64,000 nucleotides of DNA from Geodermatophilus obscurus (GCF_900115395.1 NZ_FOWE01000011.1:172730-236729); one strand, 5' to 3'; positions 1-8,108 are shown, counted from the stretch's first letter. Translations and numbers: made by a program. The notes: generated from the letters alone by a model not told the origin.

Positions 1-554
1 TCCACCTCCCCGGGCGTGAACCGGGTGAGGTCGGAGACGCCCTTGCGGGGGTAGAGCACCGTCACGTGCTCGTTCACCAGCTGCAGCGCGTCGCGGTCGC
101 CGGTGCAGATGAGCACGTCCATGCCCTGCTCGACGGCCTGCACGGTGAGCGTGGCGATGACGTCGTCGGCCTCGAAGCCCGGCGCGGTGACCACCGGGAT
201 GTGCAACGCGCCGAGCACCTCCTGGATGAGGCTGACCTGCCCGCGGAAGTCGGTCGGGCTCTCGGTGCGGTTGGCCTTGTACTCCGCGTAGATCTCGCTG
301 CGGAAGGTCTGCCGGCCGACGTCGAAGGCGACGGCGAGGTGCGTGGGCTGCTCGTCGCGCAGCACGTTGATCAGCATCGACGTGAAGCCGTAGACGGCGT
401 TGGTCGGCTGGCCGGTCGTGGTGGAGAAGTTCTCCACCGGCAGCGCGAAGAAGGCCCGGTAGGCCAGCGAGTGGCCGTCGAGCAGCAGCAGCCGCGGCCG
501 CGTCCCGGGCGTCGACGGGACGGTGGGCGCTGGGGTGGTCACCGGAGCGGACAT
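1..554 (-). CDS. polA: DNA polymerase I, N-terminal part (runs off the window)
   Basis: The minus strand reads open from an ATG at 554 to the window edge, giving 184 codons. After a short Pro/Thr-rich leader it reads RLLLLDGHSLAYRAFFALP, then FEADDVIATL and ICTGDRDALQLV, the conserved metal-ligand blocks of the 5'-3' exonuclease (FEN-like) domain at the N terminus of bacterial Pol I. Pol I fills gaps and removes RNA primers in replication and repair. The polymerase domain would lie beyond position 1. It is divergent from the thioesterase gene at 618, with about 60 bp between them. The identification is secure; whether the full-length protein keeps a proofreading domain cannot be seen. Confidence 0.95.
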   Translation of the reverse strand, partial: MSAPVTTPAPTVPSTPGTRPRLLLLDGHSLAYRAFFALPVENFSTTTGQPTNAVYGFTSMLINVLRDEQPTHLAVAFDVGRQTFRSEIYAEYKANRTESPTDFRGQVSLIQEVLGALHIPVVTAPGFEADDVIATLTVQAVEQGMDVLICTGDRDALQLVNEHVTVLYPRKGVSDLTRFTPGEV

Positions 555-617
555 CGCCGCCGATCCTAGGTCGGGAGGGCGACGGTCCCGGTCCCCGGCG
601 ATCCGTCCTGACGGCGG

Positions 618-1040
618 GTGGCTAGCGTGCGGGAGGTGAGCACCCCTCCCCCGGACTGGATGCCCGCGAGCGCGGTCAGCCCGCTCGACGACAAGCTCGG
701 CATCGAGATCGTCGACTTCGCCCCCGAGCGGCTGGTCGCCACCATGCCGGTGGAGGGCAACCAGCAGCCCTTCGGCCTGCTCCACGGTGGGGCGACCTGC
801 TCGCTGGTGGAGACGATCGGGTCCTGGGCGGCGATGATCAACGCCGGGCCGGGGAGGAAGGCCGTCGGCGTGGAGCTCAACGCCAGCTACCTGCGCGCCG
901 CCACCTCCGGCACGGTGACCGCCGTCTGCACCCCCGCCCGGGTCGGGCGCACGCTGTCGACGTTCCTGGTCGAGGTCACCGACGAGCGCGGCCGCACGAC
1001 CGCGACCGCCCGGCTCACCTGCGCGATCGTCCCGGCGTAG
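618..1040 (+). CDS. PaaI-type hotdog-fold thioesterase
   Basis: A 140-residue single-domain hotdog protein. The PaaI-family core is visible: PFGLLHGGATCSLVETIGSW supplies the HGG-containing active-site segment, followed by VGVELNASYLRA, the central strand that lines the acyl-thioester tunnel. Members hydrolyse acyl-CoA or aryl-CoA thioesters in the cytoplasm; the substrate cannot be read from sequence. Three in-frame GTG codons (618, 627, 636) could start it. The homologous part begins near residue 10, so the shorter starts are as likely. It converges on the acetyltransferase gene with a 40-bp gap. Confidence 0.88.
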   Translation: MASVREVSTPPPDWMPASAVSPLDDKLGIEIVDFAPERLVATMPVEGNQQPFGLLHGGATCSLVETIGSWAAMINAGPGRKAVGVELNASYLRAATSGTVTAVCTPARVGRTLSTFLVEVTDERGRTTATARLTCAIVPA

Positions 1041-1080
1041 ACGCAGGACCCCGCTGCCCCGGCCCTCCCTGCGGGCGGCG

Positions 1081-1725
1081 TCAGTTGTCGACGGCGACCG
1101 CGGTGACCACGGGCAGCGTCCGGGGCGGCAGCGGCCGCCGGCGCGGCAGCGGCCGGCGCAGCACCGGCAGGCCGCCGCGCTGCCAGCTGGCCAGCGCACG
1201 GGCCAGCGTCTCGCGCGGCACGATCCGGCGAGTGGTCAGCGGGGCGAACCCCATCCGCGCGAAGAACCGCTGCCGCTCGGCCTCGTGCCCGCCCACGGCG
1301 GCGACCACGTGCAGGGCCCCCAGCTCCGCGGCGTAGGCGGCCGCGGCCGCCAGCAGCGCGGTCCCGGCGCCGCGGCGGCGGTGGTCGCGGTGGACGACGA
1401 GGTTGTCCACGGTCACCTGCGGGACACCGAGCACGGTCGACAGCGCGTCGAGCCCGAGGACGGCCAGGCCGACCGGGACCTCCCCCGCCGAGCCCGCCCC
1501 CGGCGCGTACGCACCCGGCAGGACGGCGAGGACCACCCGGTGACCGGGGTCGGCCAGCAGCCGGCGGAACCCGGCCGCTGCGGCGGCTCCCGGGGTCTGC
1601 CCGGTCAGCACCCCCTCGGCGTGCGCCTCGGCCCGGTGCTGGCGTACCAGCGCGAGCACCGCGGGCAGGTCGTCGGGACGCGCCGTGCGCGTCGTGACGC
1701 CGGAACGCCGGTCGGTTCCTGACAC
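1081..1725 (-). CDS. GNAT-family N-acetyltransferase
   Basis: A 214-residue protein starting at GTG 1725, chosen because GGAGG lies about six bases upstream. The GNAT fold is shown by the N-terminal TARPDDLPAVLALVR segment, the strand VTVDNLVVHRDHRRRGAGTALL containing the R/Q-x-x-G-x-A/G acetyl-CoA loop (RRRGAG), and the later QRFFARMGFAPL motif. A basic, proline-rich tail ([14 protein letters not shown]) follows. The acceptor substrate is unknown. It is divergent from the liv operon, sharing a 260-bp upstream region that holds two palindromes. Confidence 0.85.
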   Translation of the reverse strand: MSGTDRRSGVTTRTARPDDLPAVLALVRQHRAEAHAEGVLTGQTPGAAAAAGFRRLLADPGHRVVLAVLPGAYAPGAGSAGEVPVGLAVLGLDALSTVLGVPQVTVDNLVVHRDHRRRGAGTALLAAAAAYAAELGALHVVAAVGGHEAERQRFFARMGFAPLTTRRIVPRETLARALASWQRGGLPVLRRPLPRRRPLPPRTLPVVTAVAVDN

Positions 1726-1917
1726 GGGAGTCCTCCCCCTGGACGGTGCGGCGAGACTGCACCCGGCGTGCCCGGTGGGGGACGACGACGCGCCGGAATG
1801 GGACAGGAGTGACGACAGCGCGGCCCCTCGCCGCGTCGCACCTAGGTCACAGCTCGGCGTCAGGCGAACGGCGATGCAACAGGCCTGGGTTACCGTCACG
1901 CCCCACTGCCCGCGTTC

Positions 1918-1949
1918 GTGTCGCGCGACACCATCGTGCCGATCGACAC
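1918..1949. promoter_or_regulatory. Two operator-like palindromes upstream of the liv operon
   Basis: A perfect 14-bp palindrome GTGTCGCGCGACAC occupies 1918-1931. A second, related near-palindrome GTGCCGATCGACAC occupies 1936-1949. They share 11 of 14 bases and their centres are 18 bp apart. They end about 36 bp before the livH GTG, where an activator or repressor site would be expected. The binding protein is unknown; the assignment as regulatory DNA is inference from symmetry, repetition and position. Confidence 0.5.
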
Positions 1950-1985
1950 CACGCCCCACAGTTCTGCCACGACCAGGGAGGTTGT

Positions 1986-3317
1986 GTGACCCACCCGTCA
2001 GCCACCGCCGGGCCACCCGGGCGGTCCCGGAGCGCGATCCGCCCGGGCCCCGGGACCGCCCACAGGGTGATGCTGCGGCTCCTGCTGGTGCTCGTCGCCG
2101 CCACCGGCCTCGCCGTGCTGGTCCCCGGCATCGCGAGCGCCGAGGGCGAGCAGGTCATCGGCACGCTGCAGACCAGCCGCTCGGGCCCCATCGAGGGCGT
2201 CGAGGTCACCGTCACGACAGCCGCCGGGGACGAGGTCGACAGCGTCGCGAGCGACGAGGACGGCCGCTGGGCCGTCGAGCTGCCGGGCCCCGGCGACTAC
2301 GTCGTCACCATCGACGACGGCGACCTCCCCGAGGGGGTCGAGCTGGCGGGCGCGGACAACCGTGCGGTCACCGTGGCCGAGGGGCGCCGTGAGCCGGTCA
2401 TTATCGGCCTCGAGGACGGCAGCCGGGGCGGCGGCGGTGGCACGGTGCGCGCCGTCCAACTGCTCGTCGACGGCATCCGCTTCGGCCTGCTCATCGCGAT
2501 GGCCGCCGTCGGCCTGTCGCTGATCTTCGGCACCACCGGGCTGACCAACTTCGCCCACGGTGAGCTGGTCACCATCGGCGCCATCGTCGCCTGGTACGTC
2601 AACGTCTCGGGCGGCGTCCCGCTGATCCCCGCGACGATCATCGCGATGATCGCAGGAGCGGGCATCGGCGCGCTCAACGAACTGGCGCTGTGGCGCCCGC
2701 TGCGCCGGCGCGGCACCGGGCTCATCGCGGCCCTGGTCGTCTCCATCGGCCTGTCGCTGCTGCTGCGCTACCTCATCCAGATCGTGTACGGCGGCCGGTC
2801 CAGCCCGTACCAGGTGGCCACCGGCCGCGCCGTCGACTACGGCGCCTTCACCCTCACCAACCGGGCACTCGTCTCGATCGTCGTCTCGGTCGTCGTCCTC
2901 GTGCTCGTGGCCCTGATGCTGCAGCGCACCAAGATCGGCAAGGCCATGCGGGCCGTCTCCGACAACCGCGACCTCGCGGCGTCGTCGGGGATCGACGTCA
3001 ACCGCGTGATCCTCGTCGTCTGGATGATGGGCGGCGCCCTCGCCGCGCTGGGTGGGGTCCTGCTCGGGCTCTCCGACCAGGTCCAGTGGGACATGGGCTT
3101 CCGCCTGCTGCTGCTCATGTTCGCCGGCGTCACCCTCGGTGGCCTCGGCACCGCCTACGGCGCCCTGGTGGGCAGCCTCATCGTGGGCGTGTTCGTGCAG
3201 ATGTCGACCCTCGTCATCCCGAATGACGTGAAGTACGTCGGAGGGCTGCTGCTCTTGATCGTCATCCTCGTCATCCGGCCCCAGGGCATCCTGGGCAGCC
3301 GCGCCCGGATCGGCTGA
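1986..3317 (+). CDS. livH: Branched-chain amino-acid-type ABC permease LivH with secreted N-terminal beta-sandwich domain
   Basis: A 443-residue inner-membrane permease. The GTG at 1986 follows AGGGAGG by four bases. Residues 29-52 form a signal-peptide-like hydrophobic stretch ending ASA. Residues about 53-145 (GPIEGVEVTVTTAAGDEV, SDEDGRWAVELPGPGDYVV) look like a carboxypeptidase-regulatory-like/transthyretin-type beta-sandwich that should face the cell exterior. After a Gly-rich linker the LivH core begins (AVGLSLIFGTTGLTNFAHGE, AMRAVSDNRDLAASSGID) and continues to the usual end RPQGILGSRA. Canonical LivH is near 290-300 residues, so the first 145 are extra. An internal ATG at 2070 would still include the extra domain. 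First gene of livHMGF. Confidence 0.92.
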   Translation: MTHPSATAGPPGRSRSAIRPGPGTAHRVMLRLLLVLVAATGLAVLVPGIASAEGEQVIGTLQTSRSGPIEGVEVTVTTAAGDEVDSVASDEDGRWAVELPGPGDYVVTIDDGDLPEGVELAGADNRAVTVAEGRREPVIIGLEDGSRGGGGGTVRAVQLLVDGIRFGLLIAMAAVGLSLIFGTTGLTNFAHGELVTIGAIVAWYVNVSGGVPLIPATIIAMIAGAGIGALNELALWRPLRRRGTGLIAALVVSIGLSLLLRYLIQIVYGGRSSPYQVATGRAVDYGAFTLTNRALVSIVVSVVVLVLVALMLQRTKIGKAMRAVSDNRDLAASSGIDVNRVILVVWMMGGALAALGGVLLGLSDQVQWDMGFRLLLLMFAGVTLGGLGTAYGALVGSLIVGVFVQMSTLVIPNDVKYVGGLLLLIVILVIRPQGILGSRARIG

Positions 3318-3320
3318 GCC

Positions 3321-4319
3321 ATGGGTGACCTCCTCGACGCCGTCGCCGTCGCGCTGAAGGCCGGCCTGGGCTTCCAGGCGATCTTCTTCGCGCTGCTGGC
3401 CATCGGCATCAACGTGCAGTTCGGCTACGCCGGGCTGCTCAACTTCGGCCAGATCGCCTTCGCCCTGCTCGGCGGCTTCGGCATCGCCATCTCGGTGAGC
3501 CAGTGGGGCCTGCCGTTCTGGGTGGGCGTGATCGTCGGTCTCGTGGCCGCCGTCGTGCTCGCCCTCCTCCTGGGCCTGCCGACCCTGCGGCTGCGGGCCG
3601 ACTACCTGGCCATCGCCACGATCGCCACCGCCGAGGGTCTGCGGCTGCTGTTCCGGTCGGTGTCGGCCACGCCGGTCACCAACGGCACCCGCGGCCTGTC
3701 CGCCTTCAACGGCGACTTCATCGCCCTCGCCCCGTGGGCGACCAACGCGCGTTACCGGCTCCTCGGCACCAGCTGGTCCGGCGGCGAGCTGTGGGTCGCC
3801 GTCGTCGGCTGGGTGGTCGTCGTCCTGGCCTGCCTGCTGGTCTTCGCCCTCATGCGCAGCCCGTGGGGCCGCGTGCTCAAGTCCATCCGCGAGGACGAGG
3901 ACGCCGTCCGCTCGCTGGGCAAGAACGTCTACGTCTACAAGATGCAGGCGCTGGTGCTCGGCGGGATCCTCGGCGCGCTCGGCGGGATGGTCTACGCCGT
4001 CGGCACCGGCTCGGCGGTCCCGGACCAGTACCAGAACGCCAACACGTTCCTCGCCTACGCGGCCCTGATCCTCGGTGGCGCTGCCCGCGTGCTCGGGCCG
4101 GTCATCGGTTCGATCGTCCTGCTGTTCATCCTGCAGTTCGCCGACACCGGCCTGCGGCTCCTGATCGACAACGGGATCATCCCCGAGGGGCTGCTGTCGG
4201 CCACCGACGTGGCACAGATCCGCTTCGTGCTCGTGGGTATCGGGCTCATGCTGTTGTTGGTCTTCCGGCCACAGGGCATCTTCGGTGACCGACGAGAGGT
4301 GATGCTCGATGCGCGCTGA
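3321..4319 (+). CDS. livM: Branched-chain amino-acid-type ABC permease LivM
   Basis: A 332-residue polytopic membrane protein beginning three bases after livH ends. It forms the heterodimeric translocation channel with LivH. Family marks are GYAGLLNFGQIAFALLGGFG near residues 33-52, LRADYLAIATIATAEGLRLL, and the cytoplasmic coupling segment PWGRVLKSIREDEDAVRSLGKNVYVYK that contacts the ATPases. It ends VFRPQGIFGDRRE, as usual for LivM. About eight to ten hydrophobic helices are visible. Its 3' end overlaps livG by 11 bp, which supports translational coupling. Confidence 0.94.
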   Translation: MGDLLDAVAVALKAGLGFQAIFFALLAIGINVQFGYAGLLNFGQIAFALLGGFGIAISVSQWGLPFWVGVIVGLVAAVVLALLLGLPTLRLRADYLAIATIATAEGLRLLFRSVSATPVTNGTRGLSAFNGDFIALAPWATNARYRLLGTSWSGGELWVAVVGWVVVVLACLLVFALMRSPWGRVLKSIREDEDAVRSLGKNVYVYKMQALVLGGILGALGGMVYAVGTGSAVPDQYQNANTFLAYAALILGGAARVLGPVIGSIVLLFILQFADTGLRLLIDNGIIPEGLLSATDVAQIRFVLVGIGLMLLLVFRPQGIFGDRREVMLDAR

Positions 4320-5406
4320 CCCCAACCCCCACGGCGCCTCGGCGTCGGGTGCGTCCGGCGCTTCCGGTGCCTCGGCGTCCGGTGCCTCGGCGTCCGGCGC
4401 CTCGGCGTCCGGCGCGTCCCTGGACAAGGGCGCGACCTGGCAGCGGGGCGACACCCCGCAGCGGCTGGCGCAGGCCGCGCTGCGCGACCTCCCCTGGGAG
4501 GTCGGCGTCGCCAAGCCCGACCCCGCGATCGTCGTCGACGGCGTGACCCGGACCTTCGGCGGGCTGACGGCGGTCGCCGTCGACCACCTCGAGGTCCAGC
4601 GCGGCGGCATCACCGGCCTCATCGGGCCCAACGGCGCCGGCAAGACGACGCTGTTCAACCTGCTGACCGGCTTCGACCAGCCCAACACCGGCACCTGGTC
4701 GTTCGACGGCCGGTCGCTGGGCAAGCTGGCCCCGCACCAGGTCGCCCGGCTCGGCGTCGTCCGGACCTTCCAGCTGACCAAGGCGCTGTCCCGCCTCACC
4801 GTGCTGCAGAACATGCTGCTCGGGGCCCAGGGGCAGCGCGGGGAGAGCTTCCTGCGGGCCCTGGTCCCCGGGACCTGGCGCGCCCAGGAGAAGGCGAACA
4901 CCGAGAAGGCGATGGACCTGCTGCGGCGGTTCAAGCTCGACGCCAAGAAGGACGAGTTCGCCGGCACCCTCTCCGGTGGTCAGCGCAAGCTGCTGGAGAT
5001 GGCGCGGGCGCTGATGAGCGACCCGAAGGTCGTCATGCTCGACGAGCCGATGGCCGGGGTGAACCCGGCGCTCACCCAGAGCCTGCTGGGGCACGTCAAG
5101 GACCTCCGCGAGGAGGGCATGACGGTCATCTTCGTCGAGCACGACATGGACGTCGTCCGCGACATCAGCGACTGGGTCGTCGTCATGGCCGCCGGCAGGG
5201 TCATCGCCGAGGGGCCACCGGAGTCGATCAGCCAGAACCAGGCCGTCGTCGACGCCTACCTCGGCGCGCACCACGACGCGCCCCTCACCGTCGAGGAGGA
5301 GGACCAGGTGCTCGCCGAGGCCGAGCAGGCCATCGCGCGCGAGGAGCACGGCGGCGGCGAGGTCCTCGGCTCCACCTCCACCACCACCGGGAAGGGCGAG
5401 CGATGA
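4309..5406 (+). CDS. livG: Branched-chain amino-acid-type ABC ATPase LivG with low-complexity N terminus
   Basis: A 365-residue ABC ATPase that powers LivHM. Residues about 9-37 are an unusual run of Gly-Ala-Ser units (GASASGASG and similar) from repetitive DNA at about 4331-4420. The ATPase core starts near residue 72: Walker A GPNGAGKTT (about 106-114), signature LSGGQRK, Walker B VVMLDEPMAG and switch VEHDMD. The LivG-specific long loop between Walker A and signature is present. A 40-residue acidic tail follows. The gene overlaps livM and livF by a few bases. The low-complexity leader has no known role; a later start is possible but no strong ribosome site was seen for one. Confidence 0.93.
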   Translation: MRADPNPHGASASGASGASGASASGASASGASASGASLDKGATWQRGDTPQRLAQAALRDLPWEVGVAKPDPAIVVDGVTRTFGGLTAVAVDHLEVQRGGITGLIGPNGAGKTTLFNLLTGFDQPNTGTWSFDGRSLGKLAPHQVARLGVVRTFQLTKALSRLTVLQNMLLGAQGQRGESFLRALVPGTWRAQEKANTEKAMDLLRRFKLDAKKDEFAGTLSGGQRKLLEMARALMSDPKVVMLDEPMAGVNPALTQSLLGHVKDLREEGMTVIFVEHDMDVVRDISDWVVVMAAGRVIAEGPPESISQNQAVVDAYLGAHHDAPLTVEEEDQVLAEAEQAIAREEHGGGEVLGSTSTTTGKGER

Positions 5407-6257
5407 GCGAGCCACTGTTCGAGGTCGACGAGTCCGGCGAGGACCGCACCCGCGCCGACACGGTCGTCGACACGGCCACCCTCTCCCCCGCGGAGAAGGC
5501 GGCCACCCGCGAGGAGCACGTGCGCCTCGCCGAGGGCGCCCTGGTGCGCGCCGACGACCTCGTCGCCGGCTACGTGCCGGGCGTCAACATCCTGCGCGGC
5601 TGCGACTTCTACCTGCAGGACGGCGAGCTCGTCGGGATCATCGGCCCCAACGGGGCCGGCAAGTCCACGCTGCTCAAGACGCTGTTCGGGCTCATCCCCG
5701 TGCGCTCGGGCACCGTGACGCTGCGCGGCGAGGAGATCACCTCCGCGCCGGCCCACCGCCTGGTGTCGATGGGCGTCGGCTACGTCCCGCAGAACAACAA
5801 CGTGTTCCCCTCGCTCACCATCGAGGAGAACATGCAGATGGGCGTGTACCTGCGGCCGAAGACGTTCAAGGAGCGCTTCGACTACGTCATCGACCTGTTC
5901 CCCCTGCTCGGGGAGCGGCGCAAGGGCAAGGCCGGGTCGCTCTCCGGCGGTGAGCGGCAGATGGTGGCCATGGGCCGCGCCCTGATGATGGACCCCTCGG
6001 TGCTGCTGCTCGACGAGCCGTCGGCGGGCCTCTCCCCCGCCTACCAGGACGAGGTGTTCATCCGCTGCCGGCGGATCAACGCCACGGGGGTCTCGATCAT
6101 CATGGTCGAGCAGAACGCGCGGCGGTGCCTGCAGATCTGCGACCGGGGCTACGTGCTCGACCAGGGGCGCAACGCCTACACCGACACCGGCCGGTCGCTC
6201 ATGACCGACCCCAAGGTGATCGAGCTCTACCTGGGGACCCTCGCCAAGGCGCAGTGA
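5403..6257 (+). CDS. livF: Branched-chain amino-acid-type ABC ATPase LivF
   Basis: A 284-residue ATPase, partner of LivG. An acidic N-terminal extension of about 40 residues precedes the core. Walker A GPNGAGKST, the Q-loop region VPQNNNVFPSLTIEENM typical of LivF, signature LSGGERQ, Walker B VLLLDEPSAG and VEQNARRCL in the switch region are all intact. It ends VIELYLGTL, the usual LivF ending. ATGA overlaps the livG stop. A strong hairpin 26 bp downstream closes the operon. Confidence 0.94.
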   Translation: MSEPLFEVDESGEDRTRADTVVDTATLSPAEKAATREEHVRLAEGALVRADDLVAGYVPGVNILRGCDFYLQDGELVGIIGPNGAGKSTLLKTLFGLIPVRSGTVTLRGEEITSAPAHRLVSMGVGYVPQNNNVFPSLTIEENMQMGVYLRPKTFKERFDYVIDLFPLLGERRKGKAGSLSGGERQMVAMGRALMMDPSVLLLDEPSAGLSPAYQDEVFIRCRRINATGVSIIMVEQNARRCLQICDRGYVLDQGRNAYTDTGRSLMTDPKVIELYLGTLAKAQ

Positions 6258-6283
6258 CCGCGGAGGGTCCTCCCTCCCGATCC

Positions 6284-6323
6284 GGCAGAGGCCGGCGTCC
6301 CCCTGGGGACGCCGGCCTCTGCC
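6284..6323 (+). terminator. Terminator hairpin after livF
   Basis: A perfect inverted repeat: left arm 6284-6302 (GGCAGAGGCCGGCGTCCCC) and right arm 6305-6323, with almost no loop. It starts 27 bases after the livF stop. No T-run follows, as is common in high-GC actinobacteria. Confidence 0.8.
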
Positions 6324-6410
6324 GTGGAGCGCATCCGCGCTACGGCGGCCCGACGGCGGCAGGGCGCTGTCACCGGCACGGACAGCGCGGGGACCCTGCG
6401 CCGGGGCGAT

Positions 6411-6470
6411 GGCCCGCGACGGCCCGCGAGGGCCCGCGACGGCCCGCGACGGCCCGCGACGGCCCGGTGG
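6411..6470. repeat. Tandem 10-bp repeat, six units
   Basis: Six consecutive decamers in register, four of them exactly GGCCCGCGAC, one with a single change at the end (6421-6430), and a degenerate last copy (6461-6470). They lie in the 513-bp non-coding stretch between livF and the livK-like gene. There is no open frame with coding character here. Confidence 0.85.
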
Positions 6471-6506
6471 CGCGGTCGTCAGACCGGCTCCTGCGGTCGT
6501 GGGCGA

Positions 6507-6557
6507 GCACGAGTGGGCGGGCCCCCGGGCCGGCACGAGTGGGCGGCACCCGGGCCG
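6507..6557. repeat. Direct repeat of about 26 bp, two copies
   Basis: Two adjacent copies beginning GCACGAGTGGGCGG and ending CCCGGGCCG, at 6507-6532 and 6533-6557, the second one base shorter. Non-coding, between the convergent livF and livK-like genes. Apart from these repeats and two terminators I see nothing else in 6258-6770. Confidence 0.8.
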
Positions 6558-6684
6558 GCAGGGAGTCCCTCGCCGCCGTACGGACCCGCAGGTCCCTCGA
6601 CAGGCCGCAGCCGCCGCCCAGGACGCGCCCCCGGATGACCGCCACGCGCCGGCCAGCGGCCCGGGACGGCCACCGCGCACGACA

Positions 6685-6718
6685 GCGGCCCGGCACCCCC
6701 TGAGGGGTACCGGGCCGC
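6685..6718 (-). terminator. Terminator hairpin after the livK-like gene
   Basis: Arms 6685-6699 (GCGGCCCGGCACCCC) and 6704-6718 pair with one internal mismatch around a 4-base loop. It lies 53 bases downstream of the livK-like stop on the minus strand. Confidence 0.7.
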
Positions 6719-6770
6719 GGCCGGTGTGTGGTGTGTCAGCGCCGCACGTTCACGACGCCGTCGGGGTCGC

Positions 6771-8108
6771 TCAGCGCTGCGGGCCGATGCCCTGGTCGTT
6801 GAGGCCCTGCAGGATCCGGGAGGACTCCTCGAAGCCGATCACGATGATCGCGTCGGGGTTGAAGTCCACCATCCGCTGCACCTCGGCGTCGAAGTTCGCC
6901 GCCTGCGGGTCGTAGGTGATCGACTGGATGTCGTCCTCCGCCAGACCCGCGCTGACCAGGTTGTTCAGGGTGTTCTCCGCCAGCCCGGTGCCGTAGGGGT
7001 CGTTGAGCGCCAGGATCCCCACGGTGTTGTTGCCGTCGGCGATGATCAGGTCCGCGAGGGCGCGGGCCTGCAGCGTGTCCGGCGGGGCGGTGCGGAAGTA
7101 CAGCCCGTTGTCGTTGTAGGTCGTGAACTGGTCGGACGTGTTCGCCGGCGAGAACTGCATGACACCGGCGCCGGTGATGGCGTCGATGACCGTCAGGCTC
7201 ACGCCGGAGGACGCCGCACCGATGATCGCGTTCACGCCCGACTGCAGGAGCCGGTCGACGGTCTGGGTGGCGGTGTCGGTCGACGCGTCACCGGAGTCAC
7301 CCTCGACCAGCTGCACCGGCGCACCGAGGACGCCACCGGCGGCGTTGATGTCGTTGAGCGCGAGCTTGGCGCCGGCGACCTCGGGCGGGCCGAGGAAGGC
7401 CAGGTTGCCGGTCAGCGGCAGCAGCGTGCCGATGATCAGCGGCCCGCCGGTGGCGCCGGCCGGTGCGTAGGCCGGGCCCTCGTCGGTGGAGGCGTTGGCC
7501 TCGTCACCGGCGATGACGAACTCGGTGGCGCCGTCGTCGAGGGCGTTGTCGTCACCGAACTGCAGCAGGCCGAAGCTCGCCGCGGCGGGCTCGCCGGCGT
7601 CGGTGAAGGCCAGCGGGCCGGAGATGCCGTCGTAGTCGACGTTCCCGCCGCTGTTGATGATCTCGAGGCAGGCGGCGAAGTCCTCGCACTTGTCGCCACC
7701 GGCGGTGATGCCGTTGACGTACGCCTTGAAGGTGTTGGCGTCGTTGGTACCCGCCGCCTGGGCGGCCAGCGCGGTGACGATCACCGCGTCGTAGGTCTCG
7801 CCCGCGTAGTTGTAGTCCTGCAGGTTCGGGTCGACCTCGAGCAGGCGGTCGGTGAAGTCCGAGCCCAGCTCGGTGAGCGGGGTGGTGCCCTTCATGCCGG
7901 CCAGGGCGCCCTGCTCGGAGAAGTCCTCACCGAGGGCGTTGCCCATGTTGCCGTCGGTGCCGTAGATGTTGACCTGCTTCTCACCGCTAGCCGCGGCTTC
8001 GCCGCTCGAGCCGCCGCCGCCCTCGTCGTCGCTGCCACCGCAGGCGGTGAGGGCGACCAGGGCAGCGGACGTGACGGCGATGCTGCGGGCGTAAGTACGC
8101 GTGCGCAT
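6771..8108 (-). CDS. livK: LivK-type substrate-binding lipoprotein, circularly permuted
   Basis: A 445-residue lipoprotein, the likely solute receptor for LivHMGF. Residues 1-23 are a lipoprotein signal ending LTAC (Cys23), followed by a Gly/Ser linker. The order of the type I periplasmic-binding fold is then reversed. Residues about 44-200 (QVNIYGTDGNMGNALGE, YAGETYDAVIVTALAAQAAG, GISGPLAFTDAGEPAAASFG) match what is normally the C-terminal half. A linker at about 200-221 leads into PLIIGTLLPLTGNLAFLGPP, normally the start of the mature protein, and on to GLNDQGIGPQR at the C terminus. The break falls in a loop of the second lobe. The frame is intact, with a GGGAG-type site before the ATG. 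It converges on livF. The ligand cannot be read from sequence. Confidence 0.88.
   Translation of the reverse strand: MRTRTYARSIAVTSAALVALTACGGSDDEGGGGSSGEAAASGEKQVNIYGTDGNMGNALGEDFSEQGALAGMKGTTPLTELGSDFTDRLLEVDPNLQDYNYAGETYDAVIVTALAAQAAGTNDANTFKAYVNGITAGGDKCEDFAACLEIINSGGNVDYDGISGPLAFTDAGEPAAASFGLLQFGDDNALDDGATEFVIAGDEANASTDEGPAYAPAGATGGPLIIGTLLPLTGNLAFLGPPEVAGAKLALNDINAAGGVLGAPVQLVEGDSGDASTDTATQTVDRLLQSGVNAIIGAASSGVSLTVIDAITGAGVMQFSPANTSDQFTTYNDNGLYFRTAPPDTLQARALADLIIADGNNTVGILALNDPYGTGLAENTLNNLVSAGLAEDDIQSITYDPQAANFDAEVQRMVDFNPDAIIVIGFEESSRILQGLNDQGIGPQR

Noticed and set aside
6411..6470. CRISPR array
   Set aside because: The units are 10 bp with no spacers and no cas genes are present.
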